From Glossina fuscipes (Eukaryota > Arthropoda > Insecta > Diptera > Glossinidae): a DNA stretch of 64,000 nucleotides. Each line of letters opens with the position of its first letter. Within the stretch, counting starts at the first letter, position 1. The DNA lies in the NCBI RefSeq assembly GCF_014805625.2, contig NW_023998454.1, positions 3,149,645-3,213,644 of the forward strand, given 5' to 3'. Below are positions 57,960 through 64,000 of this stretch, one piece after another. A program made the translations under genes and the position numbers. The notes beneath the pieces were generated by a model. It had not been told where the DNA came from. It made no database searches and was given only the letters and a program-made list of their open reading frames with translations.

Positions 57960-58870
57960 TAAGTTCATCTTTTTCTGTTGTCTTCCAACATGGATTGTTT
58001 ATTTACACTATGTCGAGCCAAAACAAGCCCAACAAATACTATCAATATCTCTCACATAGGAAACTAAGCTAATAAGCCTATTAATTCGAGCAGCGCTCTT
58101 CTTATTAGCTACGCTGATGCGGTACGGGCGTTTCTACCTGATGGTCAGATTCAGCCCAAACCTCAGAAAACGGTAAACAAAAGCAGTAAACCTTCCTCTC
58201 CCCCTAACTCGTGTCTAGCTGAAGAGCTTCAAGTAGTAAAATAGCAGAGTCACTCTCTCCATTTTTCCCCATCTCGAAATTCCCTACCTTTGACTCCTAA
58301 TGCTTCAAATACTACTTGTTCTAATACGAGTGTTGCTTTCTTCTTCTTCTTTCTTCTACACTTCAATGTCCTGAAACGTTTCTCTAAAAACTATGCTCTC
58401 ACAAAGCTTAGCCAATGAAGATATAATTGCGAGCTTTTCAATCCTTTGAGAGTAATCTAAATCTAAATGATGCCTATTACTTAGTCTTAATTTAGGAATC
58501 GGAAAAAGAAACTATCAAATCAACTTTCCTAAATTTGAGCGCTTTGCCCATGTCGTATATTCTGAACTCCATACCTTCATAAGATTCAAAAATTGAATTG
58601 CATTTTTTCACTATTATTGTTTGCCAAGCTTTTGCATGTTTTGCAATAACTTGGGGGTTGACCTTTAAAAAGGATTTGCGCCGGTTATGGGTGTGCCTCT
58701 GTATATGCTTTTTATTTCTTTTTTTCGTGTGTTTATTTATGCAATAATTTTATTCTTTTTATTCTCTTCTTTTTTCTTTAGTTTTCTTTCAATACTTTTG
58801 AATTGTTATTAATAACACTTAGTATAAGATTTATTTCTAAGAGCGAATTAAATTCGTCTCTTAATTTGTG
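57960..58870 (+). mobile_element. Jockey-like LINE with ORF1 start joined to 3' end
   Basis: The first part (58100-58340) encodes SKPSSPPNSCLAEELQV and similar Pro/Ser-rich ORF1 sequence, which aligns with SSSPPSCLGVSAEHQVAQV at 63480-63550. From about 58440 it jumps to the C-terminal LNDAYYLVL region and a long T-rich 3'UTR. The middle (endonuclease and polymerase) is deleted. Confidence 0.55.
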
Positions 58871-60335
58871 TTAACCGAATTTAGTGTGTAGGAAAAATAC
58901 AAAAATAAACTTAAAATTGCTGTGAAAACTTTGTATTTGAACATGCTAAAGTGATTGAAAAATTTGCATTAGAAGGAGTTGCCATATGACAAAATATATA
59001 TATATATATATATATTAATATTTTATATTAATATTTTAATTAATAATTTTAGATAGATACTAACTGTAGAAAATTTGGACCACGTAGGCTTATTTTTTGG
59101 CCACATTCGAGATGAACGTTCTCTTGAGAAGTAAGCCTTTATATGGCTGAAAGATTAATTTTCAAATATTTCCTGACCAAAGTTGGTTCACGATAGTAAT
59201 TTGATGCACAAATTAACTGTTAACAATTAACTTCGTATACGTGCTCTTATTCTAAATTCTTTACATAGCGTCTTCTTAATACCATATGACCAAAATACCA
59301 GAAGAATAATACGAATTTCTGTAAGGAAATTAATTTTGCCATTGTCCGAATATAATGTTTCTATTTAATTACCCACGAAATTCAGCCACAAGAGAATAAC
59401 AGTCAAGTTAAGTAGTATCTTAAAAAAAATTTTATGCTTAACTTTAGGATTTAACTGTAAACTATAAAAAAAGGAGAAGAAAAGGAATAAAATCTATGTG
59501 TAAATAAACAAGTAAGGGAGAAAAACATATTTCTAGCATTGAGGGGACTTGATTTGGTAGTAATTAAAGAGCACAATATTAAGGTTAAACTAAAGACACC
59601 ATCTGTCTTGACCAGGAACAAGGGCCAGGGCTCTAAACTGGTTGAAAGGCTCATAGTTATATTTACATTGCCTGAGTTTCATGAAAATAATGTGTATAGA
59701 CCAACGATTAGGAACATTGAAGTTTATTTCTCCCAAGAAAATTGACGACCCAATAGTAAAATTTATTATTAACTCAACTAAGGATAAGATACTGTTATGA
59801 AATCGCTTTTCTAAGATATAGTCCGTATCACTGGATCGCGGATATTCAAAGTTCTTTTTTTTAATACTTTGTCTTTCCTTAACAGTAGGAGTATTTATTT
59901 ACAATTATATTCCTTATAAGTAGGATTATTCACAATTTATTTAGGCCGTACTCTCAACTTCTATGTTGTTGCCCGACTAACTTTGCCTTCCACAAATATT
60001 CTAATTATATGCATTTTTACAACATGTTACTGTACCCAAATTCTAAAGGTGTTTTGGTTCTTTTGCCTTGAATATGTACCTCTAAGGGGTGAATATTAGA
60101 GTGTTACATCCTTAAAATAATATGAGTTCATTAGATGTATAAATGAAAGAAAAGAGATTTGACGGCAGGCTTTTTTACCCTTTTTGCCTATATTTTTACA
60201 CTTTAAATTGTACACTTAAATTGTATCCACAGATGCCTAGCGGTAATGGTGGTAATTGATCAACTACGCTTGTGGAAACCTTATGGTGGAAGCAAGCGCA
60301 TCTTTCTTTCCCCTTTTTTGAACGCATATAGTTGA
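58871..60335. other. Intergenic; one short open frame
   Basis: A (TA)n run lies at 58995-59016. A frame at 59539-59745 begins with TTG (LRGLDLVVIKEHNIKVKLK...) and has coding-like composition but no motif or splice context. Otherwise nothing is recognised. Confidence 0.4.
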
Positions 60336-60830
60336 TCAATTTGTGAACCCTGACAGCTGGGTGCGGCCCTTCGGGGGCACTCGTGGTGGCTGTGATTGGC
60401 AGTTCCAAGCCAAAGTGGAACAATCGAGTGCAGCTAGGCCTCACCACTGACCAGAGTGGGGTTTAGTGATCCATACGCAATAAGCCGTTCCGGACTCCGG
60501 TGCTGTTTAGGCCCCTACTCTTTAGGGATTGTCTAACTCTCCAGGGGGCGTTATTATGCTTAAAGTGGCTTGGGCCGCCGTGGGTTTAAGCCTTTCAGGC
60601 AGGAACCCATGTTAAACCCATGCCACAAATCAATGTACTCAAATTCATAGTTTTTACATTTAATCCCCGACCGATTTTCCCGCTACTCGCTTTCATCGAC
60701 CTGCAGCTGCATGACGCGCCTTGCGAATGTGCACTTTGTCTTTACCTGTTTGCTTTTCCGCTAATCGCTTTCATCGGCCTGCAGCTGCATGACGCCTCGC
60801 GAATGTGCAATTGGTTTTTCCTTCCTTAGA
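60336..60830. repeat. GC-rich island with a 78-bp tandem repeat
   Basis: GC content rises abruptly (for example GGGTGCGGCCCTTCGGGGGC at about 60359). CGCTA(C/A)TCGCTTTCATCG(A/G)CC, then TGCAGCTGCATGACGC, occurs at 60681 and 60759, 78 bases apart. The block looks like an insertion, possibly the leader of a retroelement. The minus-strand frame at 60196-60447 (VSTSVVDQLPPLPLGICG) may be part of it. The family is unknown. Confidence 0.5.
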
Positions 60831-63220
60831 GAATTTATTACTAGGAAAAATTACTTAGCTGGAATTAACTGGATTTGGGATTTTCGTAACAATACCTAAG
60901 ATAAACGTTCGTTTCTTAAGATTGCAAGCTCCAAATTCCTAAAAACGTACAGCGAGAATTTCTTCTTAAATGATTCTATTGGATTTGTAGGACCATCCGT
61001 AGGAAAGGGATCATAAGGAAAAGTCATTTTAAACAGTTTGTCTTACCAAACTCATGCATCGTTTTTCCATAACTCGCCGTTGCTGACCCTAGTCAGCCTA
61101 GTGCTGGCCCAGCTTTATTTGTTTATGGAGAGCTCTATATACAAAAATAAAACGTAGGCTTTTGTCAAGTAAAATGCAACTAACATTATCCAAATCACAT
61201 AGAAAGAGACTTCACCAACGATTGGATGTCTGGATTGATGAGTAGGATAAAGGTAAAAGATTCTAAATGACTGTTTTCAGAGACACCCGATGTTACAGCG
61301 CATTCTTCAAAAGTTATGGAATTGAAAAAGGCTCTAAATGAATTTTTAAAAAGGATACGGGCTTATCCATTTCAATAAGTTTGAGTGGACTGAAGTTTAA
61401 AGAACTATAACTTGTGCTTAACTCCGTCAAGGCCTTTGCTAAGGTCAGTACATACTATGTGATAATTAACTATACGATTAATAAATGTAGATAAAGGGCA
61501 GCAATCAGTGCCATTCAAAGATTAAGAAAGTATTAGGTGGGTTGAGCAGTTAACGGCGAAGCACCAGGTAACAGTTAAATCCTGTTTTGGTGAGACTTGG
61601 TGTATTCAATTATCCCATTAAAGCAAAATGGTAAAAGAAAGTCAAAGTATAATAAGAGGCAAGGCCGATCATTAGACACCCTATAATGACATTGAAGCCA
61701 GAATATATTAGAAAATTCGAAGTCTGACGGTTACAAAGCCAATGAAAATCAGATTGGGAACCACATAGTCGTCATCCATAGAAAAAATATCAACAAACAG
61801 AGAAAGTTACAAGAAAAGTAAAAGAACGGGAACAGCTCACGTTAGACAATGCGCGGAAGTGCGAAGTGCTAGTCGCACAAGCTAAAGTGATATCACTTTC
61901 CGAATTTTCCAAAAAGCGGAGTAGGTAAAAACGCAGGTATTGCTTTTCACTTCACACAATTTAATAAGAAAACACAGAGATTTGACAGCAAAATATGCCA
62001 AAATCAATTACAAACTGCTCTTACTTTGAGAGATGCACACTTCACCTTGATTAGACCTTTCTCTTTTTCATAAATTGCTTTTAAACTTTATGTTTCGGTC
62101 TTTCTTTTTCCCCGTTCTGGACTTAAGACTAATTTGGTTTATTGCCGGTATTTGCTATTGTGCAAAAATTTCTTACCTATATCTCTTTTAGTTTCTAAAC
62201 TCTATGTCTTAGCCGAGCCTTGCCCATGTATGTAGATTTATGTGTATATGTACGTAATTTTTTGTAAATAACACAAAGAGACGCACGCGAACTATGGAGA
62301 CATTTTGAAAAATTTCAAAATTCGTTTAAAAGTTTTTAAATTAAATGTGGAGAAAATTATATATGCAAGCATTAATGGATGTACAAGCGTCCAAGTAAAT
62401 ATTTTGTCTTGTAAATATATTAAGGGCATTTCCTTTGTGACGGTTTAAAACGGAAAAAAACCATTTTAGCTTGGATTAACTTGGTCATGCATGCACGGAG
62501 TAAATCGGTTAATAAATTTCGCAACTAATTAGAAACGAAATAGTTCTCTTTTTGCAAAATTCGAGTTTATTCGTTAATAGAGTATCAGTAGAGAATGGTC
62601 AGAATCGGGTGATACGGCCAGTACATGGTGTTTTAACATTTTGATGCTCTTTTTTAGGATACCGTCGATTTATCAGGCAATGTTTTTGTTCCAAGAATAG
62701 AACGATGAATAACTGCTAAACTATCCATAAAAATGTGGTTGCCTATCACTCTTGCTTCACTTTGGGATTATTGAAGATAATTTCTGGGAAGTTTTTACTC
62801 TCCGAAGTGATCGTCTCTTTTAAGCGTTCAGCATCATCGTCGTGAGCGAAGTATATTTTAAAATTAGCAAGCCGATGATATCGTTTTCAACGCAAAACAT
62901 TTGAATTCAAATGTAGCCGTGCTAAAGACGACTTTGTTAATGAAAGCTGTACTGATCAGTCAACGTCATACCTTAATCGTGTAGTAGGGAAGGGCAATTA
63001 TAATAAAATTATAAAATCGGCAACAATAACAATCATAGCAACAGACACCGAGTTTCACACACAGCTTTAACAACAAACGCTAATGTCTTGATTTCATTGA
63101 CTATTAATTCTAAATACAGCTTAAATAGCCGAAAATAATGGTTCCTAATTAAATTATATTGTGTATTTATACATTTCGAATTGTTATTGAATTGTGAGAT
63201 CATTTTATGTTCTGCTATTA
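60831..63220. other. Intergenic, no gene seen
   Basis: AT-rich DNA with no credible exon, RNA gene or clear repeat unit. The small frame at 63033-63257 (minus) overlaps the start of the LINE and is a shadow. Confidence 0.45.
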
Positions 63221-63224
63221 GCAT

Positions 63225-64000
63225 TTGGCGTTCTTGTCCGTGCTCTCCATCTTTCACAATAACTTAATTTCTAACATTTGCTTGTTTTTCAATTGTTGCA
63301 TGTTGGTGATATTTAACGTCATCTATTCGTGTTCGATCTTCAATTCTATAAATAAATTGTTTGGAGAAAATGCAAGTTTGAAGAAGAAGAGTGCTTCAGA
63401 GTGGCCTGCTGATGCGGCAAGCGTATGTCCTCCTAGTGCCGTCATTCAGTCTAAAACTTAAAAAAATATAAATAAAAACAATAAATCCTCCTCTCCGCCT
63501 AGTTGCCTTGGTGTGTCTGCTGAGCATCAAGTTGCACAAGTTGAACAAACTACACAAGCAAGTATAGTCGATCCTTCTATTTTGTCCCCAACTCTAGTTT
63601 GCCTACACGTGGTTGCTAATTTCCCTAATGCGAATGATGTCTCCTCGACAGCATTACGCCCCCTAACTGCAACACTCGTTTGAAAACTGGCACTGGAAAT
63701 CTGTGAGGATAATATAAAATGTTGCCTTGTTGCAAATGTCCCATCTGTCAATTTAAAGCGTACCTTTATCTGGTTCTTGAAGGTTTCAGTTCTGAGAACA
63801 TGGAAGTTTTGTTAAATAAATCATTGTGGCCGCTTAGTTCCTTAATAAAGGAATTTATTCCTCGCAATAGACCCCGAAAATCTAATTTGGTAGTTCTTTC
63901 ATCCACAAAAAACCGAGTGTTTCCTCAACACTAGTAACAATCATTCACCAAAGTGCTAGGGGCCTAAGCTCAAAAATTCGTTCTACTTACTTAAATTCAC
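63225..64000 (+). mobile_element. 5' part of a Jockey-like LINE, running off the window
   Basis: ORF1 pieces are SASEWPADAASVCPPSAV (63390-63445), SSSPPSCLGVSAEHQVAQV (63487-63545) and the C-terminal part 63719-63934 (FSSENMEVLLNKSLWPLSSL, IKEFIPRNRPRKSNL). Just after the ORF1 stop another frame reads SARGLSSKIRSTYLNS (63950-64000), the usual start of a LINE endonuclease. The minus-strand fragment at 34.86-35.79 kb aligns across the same ORF1-ORF2 junction. ORF1 contains stops, so this copy is also decayed. Confidence 0.65.

Overview
The window is nuclear DNA of a higher fly (Diptera, Brachycera). It is AT-rich with short GT-AG introns, many retroelements, and single-copy genes whose best-remembered relatives are Drosophila genes. 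The conserved genes are Fdh (class III alcohol dehydrogenase), the tetraspanin Tsp86D, O-phosphoseryl-tRNA(Sec) kinase (Pstk), the small Tim chaperone Tim9b, and SelR (methionine-R-sulfoxide reductase). Several of these sit near polytene region 86 of Drosophila 3R, so this is probably a conserved block of that chromosome arm in a non-Drosophila fly. Repeat density fits a calyptrate such as tsetse, but the sequence alone does not settle the species. Two 10-N assembly gaps (12164-12173 and 29624-29633) both fall inside tandem repeats.

Layout. 1-8.4 kb: gene debris. It holds a possible minus-strand terminal exon, a broken ABC1/ADCK kinase piece, an unrecognised decayed protein-coding element (minus strand), and a decayed non-LTR retrotransposon ending in a 167-bp tandem repeat. 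8.9-12.8 kb: an LTR retroelement with a 4-bp target duplication. Its main open frame is a GC-rich Ulp1/SENP-type cysteine protease with all catalytic positions present. 14.0-15.7 kb: a 37-bp minisatellite. 16.6-18.0 kb: an LTR relative and a non-LTR 3' end. 19.6-26.3 kb: the gene core, with Fdh(+), Tsp86D(+), then Tim9b(-) and Pstk(-) only about 100 bp apart. 26.3-36 kb: nested repeats, including a SINE with a perfect target duplication, Jockey-like fragments on both strands, and a second copy of the unrecognised element. 38.1-45.8 kb: SelR, with a mitochondrial-type N-terminus and two alternative terminal exons that each supply half of the zinc site and the catalytic Cys. 47-57 kb: a second SINE, several diverged copies of a dispersed repeat, and the last coding exon of an unidentified minus-strand gene (54455-55214). 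58-64 kb: more Jockey-like pieces; one begins at 63.2 kb and runs off the right edge.

Functional themes are thiol/formaldehyde and methionine redox repair (Fdh, SelR), selenocysteine-tRNA maturation (Pstk), and mitochondrial import (Tim9b). The most unusual item is the LTR element carrying an apparently intact Ulp1-like protease and no visible gag or pol. No rRNA, CRISPR array or functional tRNA gene was seen.
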